Made by a program: the position numbers and the translations under genes. A stretch of 64,000 bases of DNA. It comes from Caryophanon tenue (GTDB lineage Bacteria > Bacillota > Bacilli > Bacillales_A > Planococcaceae). The notes beneath the pieces were generated by a model, which did no database searches, was not told the DNA's origin, and was given only the letters and a program-made list of their open reading frames with translations. The DNA lies in NCBI RefSeq assembly GCF_001700315.1, contig NZ_MASJ01000014.1, forward strand, positions 47,066-111,065, in the 5' to 3' direction. Shown here one piece after another: positions 37,064-47,910 of this stretch; the first letter of the stretch is position 1; the number at the start of each line of letters is the position of its first letter.

Positions 37064-37159
37064 ATGAACCCAACCCTTTCTTCTAAGAAGTTGGCTTCAT
37101 TGTATCTTATTCCGAGTGAAAACGTCGCCTTTTTTTATAAAATTCATGCTAAAGACTGA

Positions 37160-37201
37160 AAAGCCAAACGCAATGTCATCGACACAACGTTTGGCTTTTT
37201 C
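37160..37201. terminator. Terminator at the parC end
   Basis: AAGCCAAACG pairs with CGTTTGGCTT, with a T-tract on each strand. Confidence 0.75.
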
Positions 37202-37214
37202 GTCTCTTTTTCGT

Positions 37215-39629
37215 TTACGAGCGCTTTACATATAATAATTCGCCTTCTGCTGGTACATCTACTTTCGCTGAACCGTTTGAGTAACGGTCGGTACGTGTTA
37301 ATGACATCACTGCTATCGTTTCTTTCACACCGGCTGTTGTATGCAATTCAATCGTATGCCCTGCACGAACAATCAGTGTCGCAAAAATGCGATGTGGATT
37401 CGCTTTTAGCTCTTTCAGTGTCACGACACCGCGTTTACCACGTGTTCCTACTTCAATTTCGCGTACGGCCATGCGTTTCACATTGCCTCGCTGCGTAATA
37501 ATTACAAGATCATCATCACTTTCTTTATCAACTGCTTGAATCGATGCAATTACTTCATCATCTTTTAACGCAAATGCTTTCACACCAGCTGTACGTAAGC
37601 CTGTCGCTGGAATGTCATCCAGTGGGAAACGAATTGCATAACTTGTATTCGCGAGCACAAGCAATTCTTGCTCGGCAAGTACAACTGCTGCGTATATCAT
37701 GTCATCGCCTGCTTTTACATTCATCGTTTTCGCAGCTTTATTATAGCGAGCTAGTTTATAGTCTGCTAATGCTGTACGCTTCATCTGACCATTTTTCGTT
37801 GCTGTCACAATAAAGGCATCACGTTCATCAAAGTTTTCTAAACCAATTGCTTGAATAATTTCCTCGTCCTTATCGAGCGTGATGATGCTCGACATATGTT
37901 GTCCAAGGTCTTTCCAACGAATATCTGGTAATTCGTATACCGGCTGGTACATAAAATTCCCTTTATTCGTGAACAACAGTAAATGGTGCTGTGTATTCAT
38001 ACTTTGTTCTAACAGTAAATAATCGGAGTCTTTCATCGCGAAATCTTGACCGTTTGATGCATTGTATGAGCGAGGACTTGTACGTTTGACGTAACCATCT
38101 TTCGTTACCGTCACAATTGTTTCTTCTGACGGGACAAGCACATCCATCGTTAATTTAATTTCTTCGACTTCTGCTTGAAGCTCTGACAGACGCGGGCTTT
38201 CAAAGCGTTTACGCACATCTTTCAGTTCATTTTTCAGCACCGTTACTAAACGACGGTCACTTGATAAAATACCTTCTAGCTTATCGATTAATTTACGCAA
38301 TTGCTCTTGCTCTTCTTCAAGCTGTGTAATATCTGTATTTGTTAAACGGTATAACTGCAGACTCACAATTGCTTCTGCTTGGATTTCCGTAAATGCAAAA
38401 CGCTCGATTAAATTGTCTTTTGCGTTACGTTTATCGGTTGACGAGCGAATCGTTTCAATCACTTTATCAAGCACCGATAATGCTTTCACAAGACCTTCGA
38501 CAATATGCATACGGTCCTTTGCCTTTTGTAAATCATACGTTGATCGACGTGTCACCACTTCTTTTTGGTGGTCGATATACGCATCTAGCATTAATGGCAA
38601 TGTCATCATCGTTGGACGACGATTATGAATCGCAATCATATTAAAGTTATACGTTACTTGTAAGTCCGTCACCTTTAATAAATATTGTAAAATCGCATGC
38701 GCATTTACATCTTTCTTTAGCTCAATAACGATGCGTAAGCCTTCGCGGTCTGATTCATCACGCACTTCTGAAATACCTTCTAAACGCTTATCTAGACGTT
38801 GCTCGTCAATTTTCTTGACTAAATTTGCTTTATTCACTTCATACGGCAATTCTGTAATCACAATTTGCTCTTTATTGCCTTTTAACGGCTCAATCGTTGT
38901 TTTTGAACGTACGATAATTTTGCCTCGGCCTGTCTCATATGCCTTTTTGATACCATCTGCACCCATAATAATCGCGCCTGTTGGGAAGTCTGGTCCTTTA
39001 ATAAACTGCATAAGTTCATCTACTGTCGATTGTGGATGATCCAAGCGATGCAACACACCATCCAATACTTCCGCTAAATTATGCGGTGGAATATCCGTTG
39101 CGTACCCCGCTGAAATCCCTGTAGAACCATTCACTAATAAGTTCGGGAAGCGTGCTGGCAACACAGTTGGTTCCATATCTTGGTCATCAAAGTTCGGCAC
39201 AAAGTCCACCGTTTGTTTTTGAATATCACGTAATAGTTCAGCTGCAATGCCCGATAAACGCGCCTCTGTATAACGCATTGCGGCTGCTGGATCACCGTCA
39301 ACAGAACCGTTATTGCCGTGCATTTCAATTAAACAATGGCGCGCTTTCCAATCTTGGCTCATACGCACCATTGCTTCATATACCGATGAATCACCATGTG
39401 GGTGGAAGTTACCGATAACATGACCAACTGTTTTGGCTGATTTTCGGAATGGCTTATCAGACACATTCCCTTCACTATACATCGCATATAAAATACGACG
39501 CTGTACCGGCTTTAACCCGTCACGCGCATCCGGTAACGCACGGTCTTGAATAATATATTTAGAGTAGCGGCCAAAACGATCCCCTACGATTTCTTCTAAT
39601 GGTAAATCTTGAAATTTTTCAACTGTCAT
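37215..39629 (-). CDS. parC: DNA topoisomerase IV subunit A
   Basis: An 804-residue type IIA subunit that cuts and rejoins DNA to separate daughter chromosomes. The catalytic tyrosine is Y120 in [11 protein letters not shown]. The quinolone-target helix reads [11 protein letters not shown] with the usual Ser and Glu, i.e. wild type at the common resistance positions. The C-terminal beta-pinwheel has repeated [14 protein letters not shown] blades. The ATG overlaps the parE stop as ATGA. The order parE-parC next to plsY and yneR matches Bacillus subtilis. Confidence 0.97.
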   Translation of the reverse strand: MTVEKFQDLPLEEIVGDRFGRYSKYIIQDRALPDARDGLKPVQRRILYAMYSEGNVSDKPFRKSAKTVGHVIGNFHPHGDSSVYEAMVRMSQDWKARHCLIEMHGNNGSVDGDPAAAMRYTEARLSGIAAELLRDIQKQTVDFVPNFDDQDMEPTVLPARFPNLLVNGSTGISAGYATDIPPHNLAEVLDGVLHRLDHPQSTVDELMQFIKGPDFPTGAIIMGADGIKKAYETGRGKIIVRSKTTIEPLKGNKEQIVITELPYEVNKANLVKKIDEQRLDKRLEGISEVRDESDREGLRIVIELKKDVNAHAILQYLLKVTDLQVTYNFNMIAIHNRRPTMMTLPLMLDAYIDHQKEVVTRRSTYDLQKAKDRMHIVEGLVKALSVLDKVIETIRSSTDKRNAKDNLIERFAFTEIQAEAIVSLQLYRLTNTDITQLEEEQEQLRKLIDKLEGILSSDRRLVTVLKNELKDVRKRFESPRLSELQAEVEEIKLTMDVLVPSEETIVTVTKDGYVKRTSPRSYNASNGQDFAMKDSDYLLLEQSMNTQHHLLLFTNKGNFMYQPVYELPDIRWKDLGQHMSSIITLDKDEEIIQAIGLENFDERDAFIVTATKNGQMKRTALADYKLARYNKAAKTMNVKAGDDMIYAAVVLAEQELLVLANTSYAIRFPLDDIPATGLRTAGVKAFALKDDEVIASIQAVDKESDDDLVIITQRGNVKRMAVREIEVGTRGKRGVVTLKELKANPHRIFATLIVRAGHTIELHTTAGVKETIAVMSLTRTDRYSNGSAKVDVPAEGELLYVKRS

Positions 39630-41617
39630 CCTTGTGCGTCCTCCTCATCATGATGAATGTAGTCATTGTCTAAAATATTCGCATCATCTTCCATACTGAA
39701 ATCGACATTTGACTCAATCCATTTACGACGTGGCTCTACTTTATCGCCCATAAGTGTATTAATACTTTTTTCTGCACGTACGGCATCGTCAATTTTTACA
39801 CGAATTAATGTACGCGTTTCAGGATTCATCGTTGTATCCCATAATTGGTCGGCATTCATCTCACCTAACCCTTTATAACGCTGTAACATATAGCCTTTAC
39901 CGACTTTACGAATCGTTTCGCTTAATTCTTTTTCCGTCCATGCATACTCGATAACTTGCTTTTTCCCTGTACCTTTAGACACTTTATAAAGCGGTGGCAA
40001 AGCAATATACACTTTCCCTGCTTCAATTAATGGACGCATATAGCGGTAGAAGAATGTCAGCAATAACACTTGAATATGCGCACCATCCGTATCGGCATCG
40101 GTCATAATAACGACTTTATCGTACGCCGCGTCCGCCACATTAAAATCAGGTCCTACACCGCCACCAATCGCATGAATAATCGTTGAAATTTCTTCATTTT
40201 TCATGATGTCGTTGAGCTTCGCTTTTTCGGTGTTTAGCACTTTTCCGCGCAGTGGTAAAATCGCTTGGAATGTACGGTCACGCCCTTGTTTTGCCGAGCC
40301 GCCCGCTGAGTCACCCTCTACTAAATACAGCTCATTTTTTTGCGCATTGCGTGACTGTGCAGGTGTCAGCTTTCCTGACAATAACGTCGATGATTTTTTA
40401 TTTTTTTTGCCGTTACGCGCATCTTCACGCGCTTTACGAGCTGCTTCACGCACTTGTTGCGCACGAATAGCTTTACGTACGAGGCTTGCAGATAGCTCTG
40501 CATTTTCTTCAAGCACATATAATAACTTTTCAGATACGACACTATCTACTGCCGAACGTGCTTCAGATGTGCCGAGCTTTCCTTTTGTTTGCCCTTCAAA
40601 TTGCAGTAAATGTTCAGGAATACGTACCGACACAATCGCCGCTAAGCCTTCGCGAATATCTGTACCTTCTAAGTTTTTGTCTTTATCTTTTAATAAGCCT
40701 GTTTTACGTGCATAATCATTGAACACACGCGTCATCGCAGCTTTAGCACCTGTTTCATGCGTTCCACCATCACGCGTACGCACATTGTTTACGAATGATA
40801 AAATCGTTTCAGAATACGCATCGTTAAATTGGAAAGCAAACTCCACTTCGATATCATCTTGTATACCATCTACATATTTCACCGGATGCAGGACATCTTT
40901 ATCTTCATTCAAATATTCAACAAACGCTTCAATGCCGTTTTCATAAAAATAAACATCATGTGCCGTTTCTTCTTGACGTTCGTCAATTAGCTCGATTTTT
41001 AATGCCTTTAGTAAAAATGCCGATTCACGTAAACGTTCTGCAAGCGTGTCAAAATTAAATTTTGTCGTTGAAAAAATCGTAGCGTCCGGTAAAAAGTGAA
41101 CCATTGTGCCACTTTCACGCGTATTGCCGATTTCTTCTAATGTCGTTACAGGCTTTCCGCCATCTTCAAAACGCTGTCTAAATTTTTTACCGTCGCGACA
41201 AATTGTTACTTCTAAAAAACTTGAAAGTGCGTTTACAACTGATGAACCGACCCCGTGTAAACCACCACTTGTTTTATAACCACCTTGCCCAAATTTCCCG
41301 CCTGCATGAAGCACCGTAAAGATAATTTCTGGCGTTGGCTTTCCCATTTTATGCATCCCTGTAGGCATACCACGTCCATAGTCACGCACTGAAATACTAT
41401 TATCTTGATGAATTTTCACGATAATGTGTGAGCCGTAGCCTGCTAGCGCTTCATCGACTGCATTATCGACAATTTCATACACAAGATGATGTAGTCCTCG
41501 TGCATCTGTTGAACCAATATACATCCCTGGACGTTTACGAACTGCTTCTAACCCTTCTAATACTTGAATTGCGTCATCATTGTACGCATGTTGCACTTGT
41601 TTATTCGCCAAATTCAA
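39626..41617 (-). CDS. parE: DNA topoisomerase IV subunit B
   Basis: A 663-residue GHKL ATPase. The N-terminal ATP site has the Asn motif [13 protein letters not shown] near residue 49 and GRGMPTG; the K-loop reads [17 protein letters not shown]. The TOPRIM domain has [16 protein letters not shown] and [12 protein letters not shown], and the C-terminal motif [15 protein letters not shown] is present. It works with ParC, whose gene overlaps its stop. Confidence 0.97.
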   Translation of the reverse strand: MNLANKQVQHAYNDDAIQVLEGLEAVRKRPGMYIGSTDARGLHHLVYEIVDNAVDEALAGYGSHIIVKIHQDNSISVRDYGRGMPTGMHKMGKPTPEIIFTVLHAGGKFGQGGYKTSGGLHGVGSSVVNALSSFLEVTICRDGKKFRQRFEDGGKPVTTLEEIGNTRESGTMVHFLPDATIFSTTKFNFDTLAERLRESAFLLKALKIELIDERQEETAHDVYFYENGIEAFVEYLNEDKDVLHPVKYVDGIQDDIEVEFAFQFNDAYSETILSFVNNVRTRDGGTHETGAKAAMTRVFNDYARKTGLLKDKDKNLEGTDIREGLAAIVSVRIPEHLLQFEGQTKGKLGTSEARSAVDSVVSEKLLYVLEENAELSASLVRKAIRAQQVREAARKAREDARNGKKNKKSSTLLSGKLTPAQSRNAQKNELYLVEGDSAGGSAKQGRDRTFQAILPLRGKVLNTEKAKLNDIMKNEEISTIIHAIGGGVGPDFNVADAAYDKVVIMTDADTDGAHIQVLLLTFFYRYMRPLIEAGKVYIALPPLYKVSKGTGKKQVIEYAWTEKELSETIRKVGKGYMLQRYKGLGEMNADQLWDTTMNPETRTLIRVKIDDAVRAEKSINTLMGDKVEPRRKWIESNVDFSMEDDANILDNDYIHHDEEDAQG

Positions 41618-41653
41618 AACCTCCGAACACTCGTTCTATAAATACTATTATTA

Positions 41654-41682
41654 ATCGTATACGAACCGTTGCGACGTGTCAA
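41654..41682 (-). promoter_or_regulatory. Promoter of parE-parC
   Basis: On the minus strand TTGACA (41677-41682), 17-bp spacer, TACGAT (41654-41659). The remaining bases to 42040 are AT-rich; I see only a weak plsY promoter (TTGTAC...TACACT near 41956-41984). Confidence 0.7.
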
Positions 41683-42040
41683 TGTTGTTTGTACGTACAG
41701 TGTCGCTACTTAACAAAAATTCATTTTAGCAAAGTTCCTACATTCATGAAAGAAAAATCCTTCCAAATATTTGACTACGTTCACGTTTCCACCATTTTCT
41801 CAGAAAAAAACATATTGTCTACATTTTTTTGTGGCAGACTGTTTAATATACAAGAAAACAACTAAAAACGTAAGCACTAAATCACCTTTTTATTTATATC
41901 ACAATAATATTTTAGGCAAAAATAATGGATTTTTCACAAAGTTACATAAAAGGAATTGTACAATAAGCATGACAATGATACACTTATACGTAACTATCAG
42001 TTATTAGCACCTAGTCATAAAGAAAGAGAGGCGCTCGCAC

Positions 42041-42640
42041 ATGGCATTAGCACTTATTCTCGTTGCAGCGTATTTAATTGGTTCGATTCCTTCCGCTTTA
42101 TGGATCGGCAAACTATTTTATAACAAAGATATTCGACAAGAAGGCAGCGGAAACCTTGGTACGACGAATACTTTTCGCGTTTTAGGAAAACCAGCAGGCA
42201 TCGTTGTGTTATTAATGGATATTTTAAAAGGAACGGCAGCTGTATTACTAGTTCACCTATCGTACTTTGCCGATGTATCCATTCATCCATTATTACTCGG
42301 GATGATTGCCGTTATTGGTCATATGTATCCTATTTTCGCTGGCTTCCGTGGGGGCAAAGCAGTTGCGACAAGCGCAGGTGTCGTACTGGGCTATGCACCG
42401 ATTTTATTTATTTCACTGGCAATTATATTCGTCGTTTTACTAAAGCTCTTTAAAATGGTGAGTCTATCCTCTATTTTAATCGCCATTATTGCCTTTTTAT
42501 ATTCAATTGTAGCGTATTTCTATACAGGCGACTGGGTATTTACGTTAATGATCGCGGTACTTGCGACATTTATTATTTATCGTCACCGAGAAAATATTCA
42601 GCGTATTAAAAACGGTACAGAATCAAAAGTTAATTTTTAA
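42041..42640 (+). CDS. plsY: Glycerol-3-phosphate acyltransferase PlsY
   Basis: A 199-residue inner-membrane enzyme with several helices. It transfers acyl groups from acyl-phosphate to glycerol 3-phosphate, the first step of phospholipid synthesis. Typical motifs are GSIPSALWIGKLFY, EGSGNLGTTNTFRVLG (residues 32-47) and GFRGGKAVATSAGVVLG (about 103-119). AGAGAGGCG precedes the ATG. Bacillus yneS occupies the same place divergent to parE. Confidence 0.97.
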   Translation: MALALILVAAYLIGSIPSALWIGKLFYNKDIRQEGSGNLGTTNTFRVLGKPAGIVVLLMDILKGTAAVLLVHLSYFADVSIHPLLLGMIAVIGHMYPIFAGFRGGKAVATSAGVVLGYAPILFISLAIIFVVLLKLFKMVSLSSILIAIIAFLYSIVAYFYTGDWVFTLMIAVLATFIIYRHRENIQRIKNGTESKVNF

Positions 42641-42734
42641 TGTAAAAAAGGAATTGCTACATGCTTGTAGCGATTCTTTTTTCATTTTCCACACAATGCG
42701 CTATACTAAAAGCACAAAGGAGAGTGGCACGTTC

Positions 42735-43028
42735 ATGAACATTATTGTAAGTGAAGAAGCATTTGCGTGGTTTACACGTGAAATGGAAGCTGAAGCTGGA
42801 GATTATATTCGTTTTTATGCCCGCTATGGTGGCTCCTCTAAATTTCATGAAGGGTTTTCACTCGGCATGAATCGAGAATTACCGCATGAAATTGGCGTTG
42901 AAACAATCGTTGATGGCATTCACTTTTATATCGAAGCACGAGACGAATGGTTTTTTAACGAACATGATTTACACGTTCACGTCAATACCGCACTTGACGA
43001 ACTAACGTATGAATACCATGCTACATAA
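42735..43028 (+). CDS. yneR: YneR-like HesB/IscA-fold protein
   Basis: A 97-residue protein: MNIIVSEEAFAWFTREM, FYARYGGSSKFHEGFSLGM, FYIEARDEWFF. The HesB/IscA-type fold is present, but the three metal-binding Cys of A-type Fe-S carriers are absent, as in the YneR subgroup. ATG at 42735 follows GGAGAG; an upstream in-frame extension overlaps plsY and lacks support. The YneR role is unknown. Genome order plsY-yneR is conserved in Bacillus. Confidence 0.85.
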   Translation: MNIIVSEEAFAWFTREMEAEAGDYIRFYARYGGSSKFHEGFSLGMNRELPHEIGVETIVDGIHFYIEARDEWFFNEHDLHVHVNTALDELTYEYHAT

Positions 43029-43071
43029 AAAACAGGAGCAACCGATAAGCATTCGGCTTGCTCCTGTTTTG
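43027..43071. terminator. Terminator of yneR
   Basis: AAAACAGGAGCAA pairs with TTGCTCCTGTTTT, and T-runs flank it on both strands. Confidence 0.85.
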
Positions 43072-43081
43072 TTGGGAAAGG

Positions 43082-43267
43082 TCATTTCTTCCCACGATTT
43101 GTTACATACATAAATAGTTCTAATACAACAATTAAAATAAATCCGATTACTGCTGTGTTGGCAACAGCTTTTTGTGGAATTCCTCCGTACACAGCTGTTA
43201 GTACAGCGAATGCGATGATTAAGCCACCAAACACACCTATGTAAAGTGGGGCACGTTTTAATTTCAT
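43082..43267 (-). CDS. Small two-helix membrane protein
   Basis: The 61-residue product has a charged start (MKLKRAPLYIG) and two hydrophobic helices (about 9-28 and 36-55), ending YVTNRGKK. It is a typical small membrane protein of unknown role. GGAAGGAGTG precedes the ATG. It is monocistronic, between uppP and yneR terminators. Confidence 0.7.
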   Translation of the reverse strand: MKLKRAPLYIGVFGGLIIAFAVLTAVYGGIPQKAVANTAVIGFILIVVLELFMYVTNRGKK

Positions 43268-43347
43268 CGGTTCTACACTCCTTCCAATAAAAAGGTCTAA
43301 CAGCCTTTTTATACGCCACTCTTGTTAAAAAAGCAACCATTTACGCA

Positions 43348-43384
43348 CAAAAAAGCAATGCCTTCGTAAGGACATTGCTTTTTC
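43348..43384 (-). terminator. Terminator of uppP
   Basis: On the minus strand GCAATG and CCTT pair with AAGG and CATTGC, followed by TTTTTT. Confidence 0.8.
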
Positions 43385-43387
43385 CGA

Positions 43388-44212
43388 CTATAAAAAGACA
43401 ATAACAGCTAATACAATAGCTAAAATAATACGATAAATTGCAAATGGCATTAACTTAATACGTGAAATCAGTTGCAAAAAGAACTTAATAGAAATAAGCG
43501 CAAACACGAATGCACTTATAAAGCCTACTACGTAAAATGATAAATGGTCCATTGAAATGGCGTCCCAATTTTTAATGAGTGACAGCCCTGATGCACCCAT
43601 CATGATCGGTACAGCCATAATAAAAGTAAAATCTGCGGCTGTTTTATGGTCTAAGCCTAATAATACCCCACCTGAAATCGTTGCACCTGAACGTGAAAAC
43701 CCTGGCCATAGCGATAAACATTGAATAGCACCAATTTTAAATGCTTTTGTATATGTAATATCGTCAAGCGTTGTCACAGACGGTTGCTTTGGGCCCATTT
43801 TATCCGCAATAATCATTAAAATGGCACCAACAAGTAAACCAACAATGACCGTTTCAATACTGAATAAATGGTCATCAATAAAGTCTTCCAATAACACACC
43901 TAAAATACCGGCTGGAATAATCCCAACGATTACATGTAATACGTTAAATGTCGTTTGCGCTTGCCCTTCTAGCTTATATAAACCCACAATGCTTAAAATA
44001 CGTTTCCACATGACAAACACAACAGCCAAAATGGAGCCGAGCTGAATAACAATTTTAAAGGTATTCGCTGAAGGGCCTCCTAAAAACTCGTCTGTTTTCA
44101 GCCATAAATCATCAAAAATAATCATATGTCCTGTCGATGATACGGGCGCAAACTCCGTCATCCCTTCAACAAAACCAAGTAACAAAGCTTTTAATAATTC
44201 CATAATTTCCAT
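43388..44212 (-). CDS. uppP: Undecaprenyl-diphosphatase UppP/BacA
   Basis: A 274-residue integral membrane phosphatase that recycles undecaprenyl diphosphate to monophosphate for wall synthesis; it also gives bacitracin resistance. It has the family motif EGMTEFAPVSSTGHM near residue 15 and the second block LWPGFSRSGATISGG near 167, with about eight helices. The start is 44212 or an internal Met three codons later. Confidence 0.96.
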   Translation of the reverse strand: MEIMELLKALLLGFVEGMTEFAPVSSTGHMIIFDDLWLKTDEFLGGPSANTFKIVIQLGSILAVVFVMWKRILSIVGLYKLEGQAQTTFNVLHVIVGIIPAGILGVLLEDFIDDHLFSIETVIVGLLVGAILMIIADKMGPKQPSVTTLDDITYTKAFKIGAIQCLSLWPGFSRSGATISGGVLLGLDHKTAADFTFIMAVPIMMGASGLSLIKNWDAISMDHLSFYVVGFISAFVFALISIKFFLQLISRIKLMPFAIYRIILAIVLAVIVFL

Positions 44213-44269
44213 CTATCCACTAACCTCTCTTCATCATATACAAGCACGAAGTTATAGACGCTTTCCATA

Positions 44270-44307
44270 CAAAAAAGATGCCGAATATTTCGTTCGACAC
44301 CTTTTTT
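44270..44307 (-). terminator. Terminator of metA
   Basis: On the minus strand GGTGTCGAA pairs with TTCGGCATC (one wobble and one G-T), followed by TTTTTT. Confidence 0.7.
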
Positions 44308-44361
44308 TGTACGTTACCTATGAATATCCGTAGATACATTCCTTTTTTCGTTACGAAGTTG

Positions 44362-45300
44362 TTAAATATGATACTCCACATATTCATCAATGTAATCCCA
44401 TTCGTATGGTGTTTCTTGGTATACATAATAGTTTAACCAGTTTGAGAACAGTAAATGTGAATGCGCGCGCCACGTATTCAGCGGAATTTGTGTCGGATCA
44501 TCATTTGGGAAATAGTTTTTTGGTAGTTCCACTGCAGGGTCCTTTTCAATATCGCGGAAATACTCATCCGATAATGTGGTTGCATCATATTCTAAATGCC
44601 CCGTTACCATAATATCGCGCGTATCTTTTGACATCACAATAAACACGCCTGCATCGTCCGAATACGATAATAAGTTCAAGTACGGATGTTGACGCACTTC
44701 ATCAATGGATACCGATGTATGACGTGAATGTGGCGCTACATAAATATCGCTAAAGCCACGCACTAAATCAACGGTTAAATCTGTAATAACATGCGAGTAC
44801 ACACCTGAACATTTTTGCGGCAATTCATACTTGCCAATGCCGTAATGATAATGAAGTGCAGCTTGTGCGCCCCAGCAAATGTAAAGGCTCGATGTAACAT
44901 TTTCCTTTGCCCAGTCCATAATATCTGTAATTTCTTGCCAATAACCAACCGCTTCAAACTCCATTTTTTCAACAGGCGCCCCTGTAATAATCATGCCGTC
45001 AAAGCGACGATTTTTAATATCATCAAATGTTTTATAAAACAAATCTAGATGATTTTTCGATACATTTTTCGAACGATAAGTCGCTGTATTTAAAAACGTA
45101 ACATTCACTTGTAATGGCGTATTCCCAAGTAAACGCAGTAACTGCAATTCTGTTTTTTCTTTTTCAGGCATTAAGTTCACAACTAAAATATTAAGCGGTC
45201 GAATTTGCTGTGTTTTCGCACGGTCCTCCTCCATAACGAAAATCTTCTCCTGGCGCAACAATTCGCCTGCCGGTAGTGATTTTGGAATATTAATTGGCAT
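44362..45300 (-). CDS. metA: Homoserine O-acyltransferase MetA, likely acetyltransferase
   Basis: A 312-residue enzyme that activates homoserine at the start of methionine synthesis. The catalytic Cys is C142 in [15 protein letters not shown], with the His-Glu in GHLEYD later. Residue 111 is Glu ([10 protein letters not shown]), and work on the Bacillus cereus enzyme links E111 with acetyl-CoA use rather than succinyl-CoA. GGGGGG lies before the ATG. Upstream is a SAM riboswitch, so it is repressed by S-adenosylmethionine. Downstream sits a terminator. Confidence 0.95.
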   Translation of the reverse strand: MPINIPKSLPAGELLRQEKIFVMEEDRAKTQQIRPLNILVVNLMPEKEKTELQLLRLLGNTPLQVNVTFLNTATYRSKNVSKNHLDLFYKTFDDIKNRRFDGMIITGAPVEKMEFEAVGYWQEITDIMDWAKENVTSSLYICWGAQAALHYHYGIGKYELPQKCSGVYSHVITDLTVDLVRGFSDIYVAPHSRHTSVSIDEVRQHPYLNLLSYSDDAGVFIVMSKDTRDIMVTGHLEYDATTLSDEYFRDIEKDPAVELPKNYFPNDDPTQIPLNTWRAHSHLLFSNWLNYYVYQETPYEWDYIDEYVEYHI

Positions 45301-45332
45301 TGATAAGTCCCCCCATAACGATAATTGGCCAT

Positions 45333-45368
45333 AAAAAAACTCCTTATCTATACACAGATAAGAAGTTT
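45333..45368 (-). terminator. Attenuator terminator of the metA leader
   Basis: On the minus strand AACTTCTTATCTGT is paired with ATAGATAAGGAGTT, followed by TTTTTT. It closes the SAM riboswitch. Confidence 0.85.
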
Positions 45369-45369
45369 G

Positions 45370-45478
45370 TATGTAGCCATCCGTCTCTTATCTGTCTGGA
45401 ATTAGCACCTTTCTACGTAGGTAGAGGTTGCTGAAGTGTCATAGGGCCAAGTCCCTCAACTTCTCTGGATAATCGTCT
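45370..45478 (-). promoter_or_regulatory. SAM-I (S-box) riboswitch of metA
   Basis: On the minus strand the order is conserved: TTATCCAGAGAAGTTGAGGG, ACTTGGCCCTATGA, CACTTCAGCAACC, TAGAAAGGTGCTAATTCC and AGATAAGAGACGG. With the terminator it should turn metA off when SAM is high. TTGTCA-17-TAGTAT at 45497-45525 is its promoter. Confidence 0.95.
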
Positions 45479-45496
45479 TATTCATTTAATGGATTC

Positions 45497-45525
45497 ATAC
45501 TACCATGTTTTTGTTTTTTTGACAA
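45497..45525 (-). promoter_or_regulatory. Promoter of the metA S-box leader
   Basis: On the minus strand TTGTCA (45520-45525), 17-bp spacer, TAGTAT (45497-45502). Confidence 0.6.
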
Positions 45526-45545
45526 CATTTAAAATTATCTAATAA

Positions 45546-45968
45546 CTATTGTTCCGCTTTAATTTCATGGTATTTCGCATCCCATTGTGGTGCGATTTTA
45601 TTAAACGCAACAGGTCGAAACGTTTCCTTCTTTACAACGGTATGTTCAGACTCACCTGTTACCGCAACCGTCCCGTCCTCATGAACAATTTCATAGCCAT
45701 ATGTCGTGCGTACGCGCGTATGATTTTTCACCCATGTACGAATTACCGCTTTTTCGCCATAGCGAATCGGCGTTTTATATTGCACATTAATACCGAGAAC
45801 TGGCGACATATACCCTTGCTCCTCTAGCTCAGCATATTTAAAGCCAATTTGCTCGATTAATTTCGTGCGTCCTACTTCCATCCAAATCACGTAGTTGGCA
45901 TGATACACAACGCCCATTTGGTCTGTTTCTGCATAGCGTACTTCAATCGCTGTTTCATTAATTACCAT
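45546..45968 (-). CDS. yneP: YneP-like acyl-CoA thioesterase (hotdog fold)
   Basis: A 140-residue 4-hydroxybenzoyl-CoA-thioesterase-type protein. The active Asp lies in VRYAETDQMGVVYHANYVIWME, near residue 12. YKTPIRYGEKAVIRTW is the second typical block. The longer start at 46016 lacks an RBS; ATG at 45968 follows GAGGTG. In Bacillus, yneP lies near parE-parC. Substrate unknown. Confidence 0.88.
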   Translation of the reverse strand: MVINETAIEVRYAETDQMGVVYHANYVIWMEVGRTKLIEQIGFKYAELEEQGYMSPVLGINVQYKTPIRYGEKAVIRTWVKNHTRVRTTYGYEIVHEDGTVAVTGESEHTVVKKETFRPVAFNKIAPQWDAKYHEIKAEQ

Positions 45969-46085
45969 TTCTTCACCTCGCCCTTTATGATACACGTTCA
46001 TTCGATGATTTGTCATACATTGTCATTAAAAACTGAAACTTCCGTCTACTTTCGCTCGTATATACACAAAAAGGAGCTGATGACG

Positions 46086-46781
46086 ATGCATACGATTTAC
46101 ATTGAAGAAGGCGGCTACGAAGAAAAAACGCCTGTCATTACGGATATTCGATTTACATTACAAGAGGGTGAAATTATCGGCTTAATCGGTGGGAATGGTG
46201 CAGGAAAAAGCACAACGATTCAAGCAATGCTTGGCACATTGCCATATGTAAAAGGCGAGGTCACACTCCCAACGTTTGGGTATGTACCAGAACGCCCCAT
46301 CTTATATGATTATTATACGTTAGCAGAACATATTCATTTACTGGTGCAATGCTCGGCGCAACCTGAAACGGTACAAAAACGAGCGTATGAGCTAGCGTCA
46401 TTATTTAAATTGGACACACATTTTGAAGAATACCCAACAACATTTTCAAAAGGGATGCAGCAAAAAGTGATGCTCATTTTGGCATTTGCACCACGCTACT
46501 CTTTTTATATTGTTGATGAACCATTTATGGGCTTAGATCCTCAAGCCATTCGTGCGCTCATTCGCCTTCTTATAGAGCTTCGAGATGAAGGCGCGACCAT
46601 TTTATTATCGACCCATGCACTCGATACAGCTGAAAAGATGTGTAATCGTTTTTTATGTTTACATAATGGGGTGTTAATTGCACAAGGTTCATTACAAGCT
46701 CTACAGCAACACCGAGATGAACCGCTTCTTGATATTTTTGACCGCGTCATTGATGAGGTGACCTATGCCTCTATTTCGTGA
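46086..46781 (+). CDS. ABC transporter ATP-binding protein, EcsA-like
   Basis: The 231-residue ATPase has Walker A GGNGAGKST near residue 39, FSKGMQQKVMLILAFA in place of the usual signature, Walker B YIVDEPFMGLD and the H-loop LLSTHALDTAEK. Its permease gene overlaps its end. The order and size resemble Bacillus EcsAB, which affects secretion and competence through the RasP protease. ATG at 46086 follows AAGGAG. Because the EcsC-like gene lies apart, the pair may be a paralogue of true ecsAB. Confidence 0.85.
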   Translation: MHTIYIEEGGYEEKTPVITDIRFTLQEGEIIGLIGGNGAGKSTTIQAMLGTLPYVKGEVTLPTFGYVPERPILYDYYTLAEHIHLLVQCSAQPETVQKRAYELASLFKLDTHFEEYPTTFSKGMQQKVMLILAFAPRYSFYIVDEPFMGLDPQAIRALIRLLIELRDEGATILLSTHALDTAEKMCNRFLCLHNGVLIAQGSLQALQQHRDEPLLDIFDRVIDEVTYASIS

Positions 46782-47871
46782 ACGTCTAAAACGTCAGTGG
46801 CACAGTTATAAAAAATTATTTTTAAGTGTCGTTGATATCACCATTGCACTGTATGTAGCAGCATTTGGAGCTGCTGCTCTGTACTACTTTATCACTGAAA
46901 CGGTAGCGAATGGACAGTACGGTTTGATACGTATCATTCCTGTTGCGTTCTATATTTGGCTAGCGTTATGTGTCGGTAGCTCCCTATATATCCGCAATTT
47001 TCATGAGCCTGCTGACCGCTTATTTACGATGCACCATTCACACTTTACAGACGTGAAACGACAAAGTCTGTATTACTCGCTAATGATCAATAGCTTTATT
47101 ACCGCATTACTTGTCGCCGTTACAAGCTTTTTCACAGCCGTTGTGCATCACGAAACGCTCTGGCTCAGCGCAGCACTATTCATCTGTGTGTACGCGCTCT
47201 CCCTTTCGTTTCACATTTTGGCACTTCTATTACAACGCGCTTGGTTATTACTTTGTATACGCATAGGTATCGCGGTTGGTTTTACCTATCTGCTTCTAGT
47301 AAGTCCTCTTCTGAGCATATTGGTCAGTAGCCTTGTATTTGTGTGTGCGTTCACCTATTACAAGCGTATACTCATTCGCACAAACCGCTTTTTCACACCG
47401 TTATTGCAACAGGAGCAAACATTTGCATTTCGCTGGGAGCGACGCATTTTTATGGTCAACCCGGATTTACAGCAATATAATGAAGCACCTATTAATCAAA
47501 AGAAACCACGTGTCTTTCGAAAACGCTATAGTACAACGGTTTCAGGCGCACTTGTCGAACTGTGCTTTAAAACATTATGGCGCCGTCCTTCGTATCTCAA
47601 TACGTATATACGATTTGTCATCATTGTCTTCCCAGTACTGTTTATTTTACCAACGTGGGGCAGCTATCTATTAATTATCATCTTATGGATTGGACTCTCA
47701 CATTTTAGTGAATCCATGATGACAAAACTACAGCAAGAACCGATTTTCACGCTACTGCACTATGACGAGACGATGTGGTTTCAGGCCCTCACACGTGTTC
47801 GTCGTATACTGTCCGTTCCAATTCCAATTGTGTACGCCGTTATCGTCACGATTTCTTGGCTTATCAGGTAA
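46765..47871 (+). CDS. ABC transporter permease, EcsB-like
   Basis: A 368-residue membrane protein: residues 20-60, 100-200 and 285-365 hold hydrophobic helices, with a cytosolic loop FRKRYSTTVSGALVELCFKTLWRR near 255. FRERLKRQWHSYKKL at the start matches the EcsB pattern. The start lies inside the ATPase gene's end with GAGGTG upstream, so translation is coupled. Substrate unknown. Confidence 0.8.
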   Translation: MPLFRERLKRQWHSYKKLFLSVVDITIALYVAAFGAAALYYFITETVANGQYGLIRIIPVAFYIWLALCVGSSLYIRNFHEPADRLFTMHHSHFTDVKRQSLYYSLMINSFITALLVAVTSFFTAVVHHETLWLSAALFICVYALSLSFHILALLLQRAWLLLCIRIGIAVGFTYLLLVSPLLSILVSSLVFVCAFTYYKRILIRTNRFFTPLLQQEQTFAFRWERRIFMVNPDLQQYNEAPINQKKPRVFRKRYSTTVSGALVELCFKTLWRRPSYLNTYIRFVIIVFPVLFILPTWGSYLLIIILWIGLSHFSESMMTKLQQEPIFTLLHYDETMWFQALTRVRRILSVPIPIVYAVIVTISWLIR

Positions 47872-47905
47872 CAAAAATCCCCTTGCGTACGCGCAAAGGA
47901 ATTTT
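47872..47905. terminator. Terminator between EcsB-like and flavoprotein genes
   Basis: On the minus strand TTCCTTTGCG pairs with CGCAAGGGGA, followed by TTTTTG. It also serves the plus strand. Confidence 0.75.
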
Positions 47906-47910
47906 CTTCA

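Noticed and set aside
40203..40715. Long plus-strand frame within parE
   Set aside because: It is a mirror of the parE coding frame; parE is certain from its motifs.
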